Source of the DNA: Gemmatimonas sp.
GTDB taxonomy: Bacteria > Gemmatimonadota > Gemmatimonadetes > Gemmatimonadales > Gemmatimonadaceae
DNA length: 64,000 bases
NCBI GenBank assembly: GCA_011390935.1
Contig: JAABRL010000022.1
Coordinates: 1-64,000 of the forward strand
Direction of reading: 5' to 3'
Positions 7,925-17,505 of this stretch are shown piece by piece. The translations under genes were made by a program, and so were the position numbers. Below the pieces are notes generated by a model. It saw only the letters and a list, made by a program, of their open reading frames with translations. It did no database searches and was not told the origin of the DNA. Numbering within the stretch: the stretch's first letter is position 1; each line of letters opens with the position of its first letter.

Positions 7925-9445
7925 ATGCACACCTCGCGCCTCATCCCCGTCGCGCTCTGCGCCGCCTCGCTCGCCTGTGCAACCGCTGACGCGCCGCAGG
8001 GCGAACTCGTCGATGTGCTGATCACCGGCGGCACGGTGATCACCATGGATTCCACGCGCCGCGTGATCCAGGACGGCGCCGTGGCGATTCGCGCCGATCG
8101 CATCGTGGCCGTGGGCCCCACCGCCACGATCACCGCCACCTACTCGGCGCGCGACACCATCGACGCCGCACGCAAGATCGTGATGCCGGGGCTCATCGAT
8201 GGACACGGACACGCCGGGCACGGGCTCGTAAAGACGCTGGGCATGGACCAGAACCAGTTCTACCCCATTACCGAGGCCATCTACGCCCGCGGCTCCACCG
8301 AGGACTTCTGGCGCGCCGACGCACTGCTCACCGGCGTGGAGCGCGTCCGCTTCGGCGTCACGACCGCCCTCAGCTTCTTCGGCGGGGGCGACATGATCAT
8401 GCGCACCGACGAGCAGCGCTACGGTGATGCGTATCTGCAGGCCACGCAGGATGTCGGACTGCGGTACATCCTCGCCGTGGGGCCGCGCCGTCAACCCTAT
8501 CCGAGCACCTTCGCCACGTGGACTGGCGACAGCACCACCACGCAGGCCGTGTCGTTCGAGCAGCAGCTGGCCGTATCGGAGGCGCTGATCGAGCGGTGGC
8601 ACGGCGCCTCCGACGGTCGCATCAACCTCGCCGTCGCGTTCGCCACGCATCATCAGGACGAGACGCCGGTGGCCGGCGCCGAGCTCGCGCTGCTGCGCGA
8701 ACAGGCACGCGCCGCGCGCGCGCTGTCACGATCGCGCGGCCTGCTCTTCGTGCAGGACGGACACACCACCGGCTCCGTACAGTTCGCGCACGACGAACTC
8801 GACCTGCTGGGTCCGGATGCGCTGCTGTCACACGCCACCGAACTTACAGACGACGAGATCCGCCTGCTCGTGCAGACCAATACGCGCATCGTGCACAATC
8901 CGAGTGCGAACGCCGCCTCGCGGAAACGCTTTCAGCTCGTGGAGCTGCTCGATGCCGGCGTCACCGTGATGCTCGGCTCCGATGGCGTGGCCCCCGATCG
9001 CAGCTTCGACATGTTCCGGCACATGTTTCAGGCCATGCGCTATCACCGCTTCCACTGGCGGGACACCAAGGTGCTGCCACCGGGCAAGGTGCTGGAAATG
9101 GTCACCGTCGACGCCGCGAAAGCGCTCGGCATGGAGGCTGAGATCGGTTCGCTCGACGTGGGCAAGAAGGCCGACGTCATTCTCATCGACTGGTTCCGCC
9201 CGCACCTCGCGCCCATGCACATGCCGCTCTATCGCGTGGCCTACTTTGCCAACGGCAACGACGTGACCACCGTGCTCGTGAACGGACGCGTGCTCATGCG
9301 CGATCGTCAGGTGCTCACCGTCAACGAAGCCGAGGTGATCAACCTGGCACAGCGCGAAGCCGATGCCGCGATTCGTCGCATGGGGCTCGACTCCATGCTG
9401 ACCACCCCCGAAGGCTTCTGGGGGCGGAGTCGGTTTCCCGACTGA
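7925..9445 (+). CDS. Amidohydrolase-family lipoprotein (TRZ/ATZ-like)
   Basis: A 506-residue metal-dependent hydrolase. The ATG at 7925 opens a lipoprotein signal (SLACATAD, Cys near residue 18), so the enzyme is probably anchored outside the cytoplasm. The N-terminal composite beta domain (VDVLITGGTVITMDS, RIVAVGP) leads to the metal-binding LIDGHGHAGHG near residue 93. Later come conserved metal or substrate residues in FATHHQDE, in LLSHATEL and in GSDGVAPD (near residue 355). The order HxH ... H ... H ... D is that of the amidohydrolase superfamily, closest in look to chlorohydrolase/cytosine-deaminase-like members. The substrate cannot be told from sequence. Convergent or coupled neighbours are absent. 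Confidence 0.85.
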   Translation: MHTSRLIPVALCAASLACATADAPQGELVDVLITGGTVITMDSTRRVIQDGAVAIRADRIVAVGPTATITATYSARDTIDAARKIVMPGLIDGHGHAGHGLVKTLGMDQNQFYPITEAIYARGSTEDFWRADALLTGVERVRFGVTTALSFFGGGDMIMRTDEQRYGDAYLQATQDVGLRYILAVGPRRQPYPSTFATWTGDSTTTQAVSFEQQLAVSEALIERWHGASDGRINLAVAFATHHQDETPVAGAELALLREQARAARALSRSRGLLFVQDGHTTGSVQFAHDELDLLGPDALLSHATELTDDEIRLLVQTNTRIVHNPSANAASRKRFQLVELLDAGVTVMLGSDGVAPDRSFDMFRHMFQAMRYHRFHWRDTKVLPPGKVLEMVTVDAAKALGMEAEIGSLDVGKKADVILIDWFRPHLAPMHMPLYRVAYFANGNDVTTVLVNGRVLMRDRQVLTVNEAEVINLAQREADAAIRRMGLDSMLTTPEGFWGRSRFPD

Positions 9446-9527
9446 GCGGCGGTACGCTCGCGGGTCGCGGGCCATGCAATCCACGCCCGTGCATTGACGC
9501 GTCGTCCCGCACCACGTGTATTTCGAC

Positions 9528-10310
9528 ATGCGCCTCCTGCTCACGACCCCGCTCTTCGCCCTGCTCGCCGCCTGCGGCGGCTCGCGTCCTGCCTCGGCAC
9601 CCTCGCCCGTGGTGCCCACCGTCACGCCCACGCGCATCGTGGTGCACGCGGTCACGCATGACGCCAAGCTCATCGGCACCGCCGTGGGCGGCGTTCGCAT
9701 CACCATTCGCGAAGCGAGCTCGGGGCGCGAACTCGTGAGCGGCCTGCAGCTCGGCCCCACCGGGGACACGAAGCGCATCATGCAGGACCCGCGCATGCGC
9801 GGTGACTCGCTGTTCGCGGGCCGAGAGGGTGCACGCTTCGAGGCCACGCTCCCGCTCACGGTGCCCACGCTGGTGGACGTGACCGCCGAAGGGCCGGTGC
9901 AGTACCCCGATCAGCTCGTTTCCACCACCAAGCGGCTGCTGCTGATGCCGGGGCGCGACGTGCGCGGTGACGGCATCGTGCTCGAGATGCACGGCTACGT
10001 GCTCGATCTGCTCGCGCCCGACACCACCACCGCAGTGGAGAGTGGCGGCGAAGTGCGCGCGCAGGTGCGCATGCTCTGCTCGTGTCCCACCGAGCCCACG
10101 GGCATGTGGCGCGTGGAACAGGTGAGCGCGCGACTCTGGCAGGGCGGCGCGATCGTGGGCGAGGTGCCGCTCGTGTATGCCGGCACGCCCAGTACCTACA
10201 GTGCACGTCTGCCGCGCGTGGCCGCGGGGCGCTACACGCTCGAGATCGTCGCCGCGTCACCAAACAGCGCCACATTCGGCGCGGTGCGGCGCACGCTCAC
10301 CGTGCGGTGA
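9528..10310 (+). CDS. Lipoprotein of unknown function
   Basis: A 260-residue protein with a clear lipobox (LLAACGG, Cys near residue 15). ATG 9528 is chosen; a GTG four codons upstream is in frame. The mature part has repeated beta-strand-like segments: an N-terminal block resembling a carboxypeptidase-regulatory/TonB-receptor-type sandwich (GVRITIREASSGRELVSG), and a second sandwich near residues 165-255 (VRAQVRMLCSCPTEPTGMW, then AARLP-like SARLPRVAAGRYTLEI). A CxC pair sits in the second block. Family not recognised. Confidence 0.65.
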   Translation: MRLLLTTPLFALLAACGGSRPASAPSPVVPTVTPTRIVVHAVTHDAKLIGTAVGGVRITIREASSGRELVSGLQLGPTGDTKRIMQDPRMRGDSLFAGREGARFEATLPLTVPTLVDVTAEGPVQYPDQLVSTTKRLLLMPGRDVRGDGIVLEMHGYVLDLLAPDTTTAVESGGEVRAQVRMLCSCPTEPTGMWRVEQVSARLWQGGAIVGEVPLVYAGTPSTYSARLPRVAAGRYTLEIVAASPNSATFGAVRRTLTVR

Positions 10311-10331
10311 GCGCGGTCGCGCGCCGATGAC

Positions 10332-10730
10332 TCAGTTGGCGGTGCGCACCGTGAAGGCGTGAGTGCCCTTCACCACGTGCCCGTCCTTGGACATCGCGCG
10401 CCAGTCGATTACGTAGCGCCCGTTGCCGGGAGGCGTGGTGAACTTCGCGACGACCGGGTCCTCACGCTGCGCACCGCGTGTGAGCGCGGCCGTGGGCACC
10501 TCGGCGCCGGCCTCCGTCTTCACCGAGACTTTCGTGGCCGCCAGATCGGCCGGCTCCGAGAGCCACAACCGCACCGCATCGGGCGCGCTCGTGAGCGTGG
10601 TATCCTTGGCCGGGAAGGCGGCCTTGAGGCTCAGGTGCCGCCGCGCCTCGGCGTGCATGGACGAAGTGGGCACGGCGACGGCTATGGCGGCCGACCCGAT
10701 CACGGCGGCAAGAGCAAGCGTGCGAAGCAT
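10332..10730 (-). CDS. copC: CopC-domain periplasmic copper-binding protein
   Basis: A 132-residue exported protein starting with a signal peptide (MLRTLALAAVIGSAAIAVAV). The mature sequence has the CopC signatures: an N-terminal copper-ligand His in HLSLKAAFPAKD, the block APDAVRLWLSEP, and a C-terminal MSKDGHVVKGTHAFTVR, which carries the conserved DGH. CopC proteins bind copper in the periplasm and commonly work with CopD; here the CopD-like gene is about 22 kb away (33080-33910) rather than adjacent. In-frame upstream ATGs exist but would place extra residues before the signal peptide. Convergent with the lipoprotein gene at 9528-10310, 21 bases apart. Confidence 0.85.
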   Translation of the reverse strand: MLRTLALAAVIGSAAIAVAVPTSSMHAEARRHLSLKAAFPAKDTTLTSAPDAVRLWLSEPADLAATKVSVKTEAGAEVPTAALTRGAQREDPVVAKFTTPPGNGRYVIDWRAMSKDGHVVKGTHAFTVRTAN

Positions 10731-10866
10731 CGGCGAACTCGCAGAGAAGAGGGGCGCGGCGATTCTCATCACGCGCGGGTATATCATGCATGGTACCCAT
10801 GTCCAGAGAGGGCGTCAACGCGGCGCCCCGCCCCGCACTCCCCCCGCTGACTCGGAGCCCTCCGCC

Positions 10867-11343
10867 ATGCTGAAGCGTCTCGCCACTGCCGCCCTGTTCG
10901 CCGTTGCGCTGCTCTCGCCGAACACCGCCTCTGGGCAGCTCGCCACCACGAAGGCGCTCACCGCCGACGCCGTGAAGGCCGTGCTCACGGCCGCCGAGGC
11001 CAAGGCGCGCGCCAACAGCTGGAACGTGTCCATCGCCGTGGTCGACCCGGCCGGCGACCTGCTCGGCTTCCTCAAGCTCGATGGCGCCGCCACCGGCACC
11101 GTGCAGATCGCGCAAGGCAAGGCGCGCACCTCCGCGCGTTTCGGGCGCCCCAGCAAGGTGTACGCCGATCGCATCACGGAGAATCAGCTCAACTTCCTCT
11201 CCGTGGACGGCGTGGTGGCGCTGCAGGGCGGCCTGCCGATCGTGGTGGACGGCCGCGTGATCGGCGCCGTGGGCGTGAGCGGTGTGACGAGTCAGCAGGA
11301 CGAAGAAGTGGCGGCAGCCGGCATCGCCGCGATCAAGCAGTAG
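10867..11343 (+). CDS. Exported GlcG/HbpS-family protein
   Basis: A 158-residue protein with a signal peptide ending near TASGQ. The rest matches the GlcG/HbpS fold throughout: SWNVSIAVVDPAGDLLGFLKLDGA, then ARTSARFGRPSK, and the conserved GGLPIVVDGRVIGAVGVSG followed by DEEVAAAG. Members bind haem or small metabolites; some are extracellular redox-sensing or haem-degrading proteins. The start at 10867 follows directly on the GC-rich leader. The next gene begins 17 bases after its stop, so the two probably share a transcript. Confidence 0.85.
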   Translation: MLKRLATAALFAVALLSPNTASGQLATTKALTADAVKAVLTAAEAKARANSWNVSIAVVDPAGDLLGFLKLDGAATGTVQIAQGKARTSARFGRPSKVYADRITENQLNFLSVDGVVALQGGLPIVVDGRVIGAVGVSGVTSQQDEEVAAAGIAAIKQ

Positions 11344-11360
11344 CCGCCACGTCGCATACC

Positions 11361-11846
11361 GTGTCGCGCCTTCTGCTCGCGGCCTGTGTGCTGGTGGCCG
11401 CGCACGTCGCCACGCCGGCGCACGCGCAACCCGGCAAAACCACCGCCCTCATCGACCGCCACGTGGTGGTGGACGGGGACACCGTGCGCCTCGCCCAGCC
11501 GCTCGGCCCCGCCGAGAAGTGGGTGGCGGTGAAGGGGGACACGCTGGTGCGCGTCCCCCCCTCGTACTTCGACGCCGACGCCGACGGCCTGCTCATCGTG
11601 CGCGACCCGCTCGGCCCGGTCACGCAGTTCGCGCTCCTGTTCAACAGTGCGCGCAACATCGACGCGCTCGTGGGCGAGCACATGCGCGACTACGGACGCG
11701 GGGCGGCCTACACCTCGGCGCCGGTACCCGAGGGACTGCGCGAAAACTGGACGTGGAGCGACGGGAAGACGTCGCTCACGCTCACGCGCTTCACGCCGGC
11801 GCAGAACGGAATCGCGGCGATCCGACTGTTCACGCACCTGCCGTAG
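11361..11846 (+). CDS. Exported protein of unknown function
   Basis: A 161-residue protein starting with GTG and a signal peptide cleaved near PAHAQPG. It has no recognised family. The mature part is beta-rich (VVVDGDTVRLAQPLG, WVAVKGDTLVRVPPSYFD) with an Asp-rich turn (DADADG) and a C-terminal WTWSDGKTSLTLTRF strand pair. It lies 17 bases downstream of the GlcG/HbpS-like gene and overlaps the convergent gene at 11830-12219 by 17 bases at the 3' ends. Confidence 0.6.
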   Translation: MSRLLLAACVLVAAHVATPAHAQPGKTTALIDRHVVVDGDTVRLAQPLGPAEKWVAVKGDTLVRVPPSYFDADADGLLIVRDPLGPVTQFALLFNSARNIDALVGEHMRDYGRGAAYTSAPVPEGLRENWTWSDGKTSLTLTRFTPAQNGIAAIRLFTHLP

Positions 11847-12219
11847 GCGACGGCGCGCCGCGCTTGGGCGCAGCGCGGACCGTTGGCGGGGCCGGTGTTG
11901 GCGTGCCGGCCATCGGCGTCGCGCGCGCCGGTGATCGTGTGTCGGTCGACGCACCAGTTGACGACGCGCGACCCGTCGACGCCGCGTCGCCACGCGCCGC
12001 GGCCGCCGCACGTTTCGATTTGGGCGCCCGCTGCAGCGTGCCGTCGAGCGAATCGATCAGGGCGCGACTGTCCGCCGGCGCAACACGCGTGGGCGCCTTC
12101 ACGGATGGGCGGAGCGGCACCGATCCTTCCGCCGCGCGCTGCGCGTCGACATGAGCGATCGGGAGAGCAACGAACGACAGCAACACCATCGCGCGCACCA
12201 CAGGTGACCAACGCATCAT
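11830..12219 (-). CDS. Small exported Ala/Pro/Thr-rich protein
   Basis: A 129-residue protein whose N-terminus is a signal peptide (VVRAMVLLSFVALPIAHVDAQ). After it the sequence is low-complexity and basic: KSKRAAAAARGD, then a Thr/Pro/Ala-rich tail with no predicted fold. The start at 12219 is one base past the stop of the upstream DUF6438 gene, so translation is probably coupled. It is the last member of a three-gene leftward run that begins with the metzincin lipoprotein. Function unknown. Confidence 0.55.
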   Translation of the reverse strand: MMRWSPVVRAMVLLSFVALPIAHVDAQRAAEGSVPLRPSVKAPTRVAPADSRALIDSLDGTLQRAPKSKRAAAAARGDAASTGRASSTGASTDTRSPARATPMAGTPTPAPPTVRAAPKRGAPSPTAGA

Positions 12220-12220
12220 C

Positions 12221-12787
12221 TCAGTTCTCCGTCGAATCAGAAATCCACTGCGCCGTTGCCGCGATGCGGTCCACCGCATCCGCCAGCGCTGCAAGCACTC
12301 GAGGCGCATCCGTGCACCCCGCATCGAACTGCACGGTGCGCGTCGGTCCACCGGCGTGCACCACCAGCGTGAATCGCGGTCCGTCCGGGACGTGACGCCC
12401 GCACGGTGACGCGCCTTCCACCCACGCGCCATCCGACGCGAGTCGGGCATCCGCACGCAACGTGCGCACGAGCGCCTGCACCGAGTCTGCCGACACGTTT
12501 GCGGTCTGACGACCCATCGCGGTCACATGCGCACGTCCGTCGAAGTGCACGCGTCCATCGGTGAACAGTGCCACGGTGTACACCGGACACGTCCCGAAAC
12601 ACGCGTCACGCGTAAGCGTCACGGCCGGCTCCGATGCGACGAGGGACTCCGCAGCGCCTGCGCCGGCGTTTCGTTGACATGCGCCGCCGAGCAGTGCGCT
12701 CGCGGCCATGAGCAGACCGGCAATGCGTGCACGGGTGCGCGCGGCGGGCAGGCGGCCTGGCCCGAGACGCAATCGTTCGTGGCTCAT
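12221..12787 (-). CDS. DUF6438-type lipoprotein
   Basis: A 188-residue protein. ATG 12787 overlaps the stop of the upstream metzincin gene (ATGA), which fixes the start. The N-terminus has a basic then hydrophobic segment ending LLGGACQ, a probable lipobox. The mature part begins VTLTRDACFGTCPVYTVALF, then DGRVHFDGR; the CFGxCPxY motif is the hallmark of DUF6438. Two further Cys (SPCGRH, AGCTDA) could pair. The domain's biochemical role is unknown. Confidence 0.8.
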   Translation of the reverse strand: MSHERLRLGPGRLPAARTRARIAGLLMAASALLGGACQRNAGAGAAESLVASEPAVTLTRDACFGTCPVYTVALFTDGRVHFDGRAHVTAMGRQTANVSADSVQALVRTLRADARLASDGAWVEGASPCGRHVPDGPRFTLVVHAGGPTRTVQFDAGCTDAPRVLAALADAVDRIAATAQWISDSTEN

Positions 12788-15700
12788 GGACGCATCGCTC
12801 CCGTGGCGGTTTCGACGGTCACCCGATCGCTGCGCACACCGGTGGAGAGCAGCATTTCCACACGTGCAAGGCGTCGGAACTGTGAGACATCGAGTTGTCC
12901 GTCGCGTGCGATCGCCAGTACTTCGCCAGACACGGGGTCGCGCACCAGCACGGCCGGCACGCTCGCGGGGGCCCACGTGGCCGTCACGGTGCCTGACGCC
13001 TCGCGGCGTGCCGTCATGGCCGACTGCGCGTCGCGCACCGCCGCACCCACACGCGTGCTGCGGCGCACCGAGACACGTCCGGCCGCGAGATCCCGCACCT
13101 GCAGTCGCGTCACGCGCTGCTGCTCGGCGGGCGCCAGCGGCACACCAATCACGAACGCCTCCGTCTCCGCGTCCGCATCACTCACCGCGTACGGCGTGAA
13201 GCGATGCGACGTGACGAGGCGGTCGTCGACGTCGAACGCTTCCACCACATACCGACCGGCCGGATCGTCGATCGCCGACGGCATGCGCACGGAGAATGCC
13301 GGATCGACCGTCAGCGCACCGCCGCGAATCGTACCGACCACCAGCAGCACATCGGTGGTCGCACCGGCAACCTGCGCGCCCTGCGGGTTCTGCCGACGGA
13401 AGTCGAGCACCTTGGTGAAGTGGTACGCGCTCACCCATTGCGGGGGACGGCAGTACGTCATGATGTCGAAGCCGGTCGGTGGAATGAGCCGACTGTTCGG
13501 AATGTCCGCGCCCCACGATCCCATGGTGCCATCGGGGAACGGATAGTTCGGATCGGGACCGGCCGCGCCACCACACGGCGCATGACGCAGGCCGAGCACG
13601 TGCCCGATCTCGTGCGCGAACGTTTCGCGTGACAGCTCGGGACCAAAGTCCGACCCTTCATCCACCCCGATCGCCGTGCGCGCCGGAATGCCGTTGGCGA
13701 GGCCAAGCACGCCGTTGCGTCCCGTCGTGCGTACAAGGCCATAGTAGTACGTCGCGCCGCCCTCGATCTGCCGCACCATCTCCACATCCGTCACGAGACG
13801 GATCCAGTCGTTGAAGCTCTGCGTCCCGATCGTATAGTCGATCACGAGCGGCTGGCGCACCGTGGCATTGATCACACGCACCGGCCAGATCGTGCGGAAC
13901 ATGTCGAAGAGCGATTCGTTGGCCGCGCCCACCTGCCCGTTCCGGTTTTGCGCAATCGGCACGAAGCGAACCGAGAAGGTGGGCACCTCCTGCACATCGA
14001 GTGCCCGTGGCGTGCCCGAGACGGGGAAGCTGTTGTCGGTCTCATTCGTCTCCGGCACCGTGTTGTCGGGATCCACCTCGGCCAGGAACCCGATACCGGT
14101 CTGGATCACCTCGGCAGGAATGAGAATGTTGGCCGAGCAGCAGGCTTGATCTACGGTGGTGTTGGGCGTGGCGGTGCCGGTGTACGTGCCAAGCGTGGTC
14201 GCGCCGCGCACGATGCGGACACGCACCGGGACCGCAGGCAGCCCCGAACGACTGCCGCGCACGAACACGCGCGCCAACGCCTGGCGGCCGGCCACCAACG
14301 GCACGCGTCCGTCGAGCTGCTGCACCGCCTGCACCAGATACGCGGCCGCGATATCGAGGTTGACCGTACCGCCGGCGGGTGCGGTGACGGTGACCGCCGT
14401 GCTCGCCGTGCGCGCGGGATCGGCCGACGATCGGGCCGTGATCGTCGCGGTGCCCGCGGTGAGCGCGCGTACCAGACCAGTCGCGCTCACGGTGGCGACG
14501 CCCGCTGCGCTGGTCGTCCAGGTGACCGCCGTGTTCGCCGACCCACTCACGGTGGCCGTGATCTGTTGCGTCTGGCCCGGCTGCAGATTGAGCGCGGTGG
14601 GCGACACGGTGAGGTTCACATTGGCCACCGGCACACGCGCGACGGTGAGCGTGAACGGTCCGGTTTCTCCCGTGCTGTAGGTGGTGGCGTTCACGATGTA
14701 CTGGCCGGCGGCAAGATCTGCGACGACTCGTGCGTTCGTGTTGCCCGGTGTAACGTCGTCGTTCTCCGCCACGACGGCACCTGTCTGCGCGTTCTGGATC
14801 ACGAGATACGCATCGACCGCCGTGCTCGTCATGTCGATCTGCACCGAGGTACGTTCGCTGAGCACGAGCCCATAGCGTTCGAAGTAGCGCACCGGGCCGC
14901 CACTCTGATCGGAGAGTGCACAGTCACCGGCCGCGAACGACTCCTGCACCGTCTGCGGCAACGTCAGCACGCGCGTGACGTCGCACGGATTCACGGCCGG
15001 CTCCACCAGGAGTCGATAGGGGCCCGTTTCTTCGCGCCGACCGCGCACCAGCACCGTGTAGCGTCCCGCCGCCAGCTCCTTCTCGAGTGTCGCCGTGGTG
15101 CCGCGTGCGCCGCTGGCCTTGTCGATCACGGCCTCGTCGGGGTCTGTCAGCACCATGAACGGCGCGATCACACTGCTCGTGAGCCGAAGGCGCAGCGCGG
15201 ACGGCTGTGCGAGCTGCACGTCGTAGCGGTCCTCGTAGCTGCCGTCGCGCTGCAGACAGGATTGGGCGGTCAGCTGCGCATCGGTGGTGGACGGTATCTG
15301 CGTTGCACGACCACTGACACAGACGGCCGGCGCCGGGCGCACCGCCAGCTGGTAGGGGCCATAGGTATTGGCCGCGTAGGTGTTCGCGAGCACGAAGTAC
15401 CGACCCGGGTCGAGTGTACGCAGAATGCGCGCATTCAGGCCGATCCCCCCATCGTCGTCCTCATCCAGCACGGTGAGCGAGGCATCCGAAAGAAACAGGT
15501 ACGGGTCCACGCTGCTGCTCGTCATCACGATCTCGATCTTCTGCCGCGTCGTGATCGTGAACTCGTACAGTTGAATGACCGAGTTGTCACTCAGGCGACA
15601 ATCGCTCGCGTTGAGCGTGCCGCTCACGCTCTGCCCCAGCTGCACCGTGCGCACCACGGAGCACGGGTCCTGCAACACCTGCACGGTCGCCGACCCGACC

Positions 15701-16293
15701 ACCCCGTCCACACTCGCGGTGATCACGGCGCTGCCCGTCGCGACGGCGGAGACGGTGCCCGTTTGTGTGACGGAGGCAATGGCGGGATTCGCCGAGTTCC
15801 ACTGCACGGGCCGTGACAGCAACGCACCCGCCGCACTGCGTGGCTCTGCGACCAGCTGACCGGTGCCACCGCCGAGCTGGAGCTCGAGCGTGGACGGCGT
15901 GATCGCGACCGCCGCGACGCGCGTGCGCACGGTCACCAGTGCACTCGCGGCGCGCCCATCGCTGGTGGCCGTTATCGTCGCGGTGCCATCGGACACGCCG
16001 GTCACCAGGCCGGCATTGCTCACGGTGGCCACCGCGGCGTCCGACGTTCCCCAACTCACCGTGCGCCCGCCAACCACGGCGCCGGCGGCATCGAGGGGGA
16101 CGGCCGTCGCAAGCGACGTCTGGCCAGGCTCGAGCTCGAGCGTCGCCGGCGTGATGCGCACCGACGCCACAGTCGCCGGTGGTGTGCCGCCGTCGCCACC
16201 GCCGCCGCACGCGGTGGCGACGGCGAGGAGCGCGAGGCGGACTGGTCGCGGCCAGCGCGGGGAGGGCGGCGATGCACAGGTGGAGGGACGCAT
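12784..16293 (-). CDS. Large Big2/PPC-like/CARDB metzincin protease lipoprotein
   Basis: A 1169-residue surface protein. The start at 16293 is chosen for its lipoprotein signal (ALLAVATACGGGG). Domains in order: two Big2 Ig-like repeats (about 45-205, ending ATITATSDG and AVITASVDG); three PPC-like beta-sandwich repeats (about 210-540), each with a Cys pair and a segment like PGRYFVLANTY, AGRYTVLVRG or AGQYIVNATTY; a third Big2 repeat (about 545-625); a CARDB-like domain (about 640-730, with DPDNTVPETNETDNSF); and a zinc protease domain with HEIGHVLGLRH near residue 890 and a Met-turn FDIMTYCRPP near 943. HExxHxxGxxH plus the Met-turn mark a metzincin. About 200 C-terminal residues form a beta region. 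The GC-rich gap upstream (16294-16552) holds no gene. Confidence 0.85.
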   Translation of the reverse strand: MRPSTCASPPSPRWPRPVRLALLAVATACGGGGDGGTPPATVASVRITPATLELEPGQTSLATAVPLDAAGAVVGGRTVSWGTSDAAVATVSNAGLVTGVSDGTATITATSDGRAASALVTVRTRVAAVAITPSTLELQLGGGTGQLVAEPRSAAGALLSRPVQWNSANPAIASVTQTGTVSAVATGSAVITASVDGVVGSATVQVLQDPCSVVRTVQLGQSVSGTLNASDCRLSDNSVIQLYEFTITTRQKIEIVMTSSSVDPYLFLSDASLTVLDEDDDGGIGLNARILRTLDPGRYFVLANTYAANTYGPYQLAVRPAPAVCVSGRATQIPSTTDAQLTAQSCLQRDGSYEDRYDVQLAQPSALRLRLTSSVIAPFMVLTDPDEAVIDKASGARGTTATLEKELAAGRYTVLVRGRREETGPYRLLVEPAVNPCDVTRVLTLPQTVQESFAAGDCALSDQSGGPVRYFERYGLVLSERTSVQIDMTSTAVDAYLVIQNAQTGAVVAENDDVTPGNTNARVVADLAAGQYIVNATTYSTGETGPFTLTVARVPVANVNLTVSPTALNLQPGQTQQITATVSGSANTAVTWTTSAAGVATVSATGLVRALTAGTATITARSSADPARTASTAVTVTAPAGGTVNLDIAAAYLVQAVQQLDGRVPLVAGRQALARVFVRGSRSGLPAVPVRVRIVRGATTLGTYTGTATPNTTVDQACCSANILIPAEVIQTGIGFLAEVDPDNTVPETNETDNSFPVSGTPRALDVQEVPTFSVRFVPIAQNRNGQVGAANESLFDMFRTIWPVRVINATVRQPLVIDYTIGTQSFNDWIRLVTDVEMVRQIEGGATYYYGLVRTTGRNGVLGLANGIPARTAIGVDEGSDFGPELSRETFAHEIGHVLGLRHAPCGGAAGPDPNYPFPDGTMGSWGADIPNSRLIPPTGFDIMTYCRPPQWVSAYHFTKVLDFRRQNPQGAQVAGATTDVLLVVGTIRGGALTVDPAFSVRMPSAIDDPAGRYVVEAFDVDDRLVTSHRFTPYAVSDADAETEAFVIGVPLAPAEQQRVTRLQVRDLAAGRVSVRRSTRVGAAVRDAQSAMTARREASGTVTATWAPASVPAVLVRDPVSGEVLAIARDGQLDVSQFRRLARVEMLLSTGVRSDRVTVETATGAMRP

Positions 16294-16552
16294 GCGTAGA
16301 GAGAGTACAGATAGGACCTGCGATGTGCCGCCGCAGGCTGGTTTTCCCGAGGTCCGGCTCACGGGTACACGCGCAGAAACCAGTGGAAACAGCTCATCGC
16401 CGCTCGCGGAGCATGCACCGTCCACCGCATTTGACACCAGCTCGCCGAGCGCGAAGTTACGGGGACGTTTCCGGCGGCTACGCGTGATGCATCGCCGCTC
16501 GCGCTGCATGCCTGGCCGCACTTCGCCCTCCGATCCCTCCCCGGAGCTGCAC

Positions 16553-17503
16553 ATGAACAATCCCCGCATCATCGCCGTCGTCGGCGCGACTGGCGCACAA
16601 GGTGGCGGCCTCGCCAACGCCATTCTCGATGACCCCGATGGCGGCTTCAGATTGCGCGCCATTACGCGCAAACCCGATGGCGAACGGGCACGCGCACTCG
16701 CCGCACGAGGCGCCGAGGTGGTCGCGGCGGATCTGGACGATGCCGACAGCATGCACCGCGCCTTCGAGGGAGCCTATGGCGCGTTCTGCCTCACCAACTT
16801 CTGGGAGCACTTCTCCCCCGAGAAGGAGATGACGCAGGCGCGCACGATGGCCAAAGCTGCACACGCCACCGGCGTGCGACACGTGATCTGGTCCACGCTC
16901 GAGGACACGCGCGATCTCGTGCCGCTCACCGACGATCGCATGCCCACGCTCATGGGCGAGTACAAGGTGCCGCACCTCGACGCCAAGGGCGCGTCGAACC
17001 GCTTCTTCAGCGAGCTCGGGGTGCCCGTCACGTTTCTCTACACGTCCTTCTATTGGGACAACTACGTGAGCTTCGGCGCCGGTCCGCAGCGCGGACCCGA
17101 TGGCGCACTCGCCCTCGCATTCCCGCTCGGCAGCGCGCGCATGTCGTGCATCGCGGCGGTGGACATCGGCCGCTGCGCCTACGGCATCCTGCAGGGTGGC
17201 GCACCGTACGTGGGGCGCGCCGTGGGCATCTGCTCCGAGCAGCTCACGGGCCACGAACTCGCCGCCGGCCTCAGTCGTCACCTGGGCGAACCGGTGCACT
17301 ATCACGACGTACCACCCGAGGTATATCGCAGCTTCGGCTTTCCCGGCGCAGACGATCTCGGCAACATGTTCCAGTACTATCGAGACTTCGCCGACGAGTG
17401 CTGCACCATGCGCGATCCCGCCGTGGCGAGACGTCTGAATCCGCGCCTGCAGTCGTTCGAGCAGTGGCTCGGTGAACATGCGAAGCATATTCCGATAAGC
17501 TGA
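16553..17503 (+). CDS. NmrA-family NAD(P)-binding protein
   Basis: A 316-residue cytosolic protein. GGAG seven bases before ATG 16553 supports the start. The N-terminus IIAVVGATGAQGGGLANAIL is the GxxGxxG dinucleotide-binding loop of atypical short-chain dehydrogenases of the NmrA type. ADLDDADSMHRAFEGAYGAF and the central VRHVIWSTLED fit the family, which often lacks the catalytic Tyr-Lys pair and acts as a redox sensor or reductase. A TTGACA at 16431 is a possible -35 element, but no good -10 follows it. The gene ends at a strong bidirectional hairpin shared with the convergent copper amine oxidase gene. Confidence 0.85.
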   Translation: MNNPRIIAVVGATGAQGGGLANAILDDPDGGFRLRAITRKPDGERARALAARGAEVVAADLDDADSMHRAFEGAYGAFCLTNFWEHFSPEKEMTQARTMAKAAHATGVRHVIWSTLEDTRDLVPLTDDRMPTLMGEYKVPHLDAKGASNRFFSELGVPVTFLYTSFYWDNYVSFGAGPQRGPDGALALAFPLGSARMSCIAAVDIGRCAYGILQGGAPYVGRAVGICSEQLTGHELAAGLSRHLGEPVHYHDVPPEVYRSFGFPGADDLGNMFQYYRDFADECCTMRDPAVARRLNPRLQSFEQWLGEHAKHIPIS

Positions 17504-17505
17504 CG

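Noticed and set aside
12784-16752. Start at 16752 for the metzincin gene
   Set aside because: The extra residues overlap the NmrA gene antisense; a lipoprotein signal begins at 16293.
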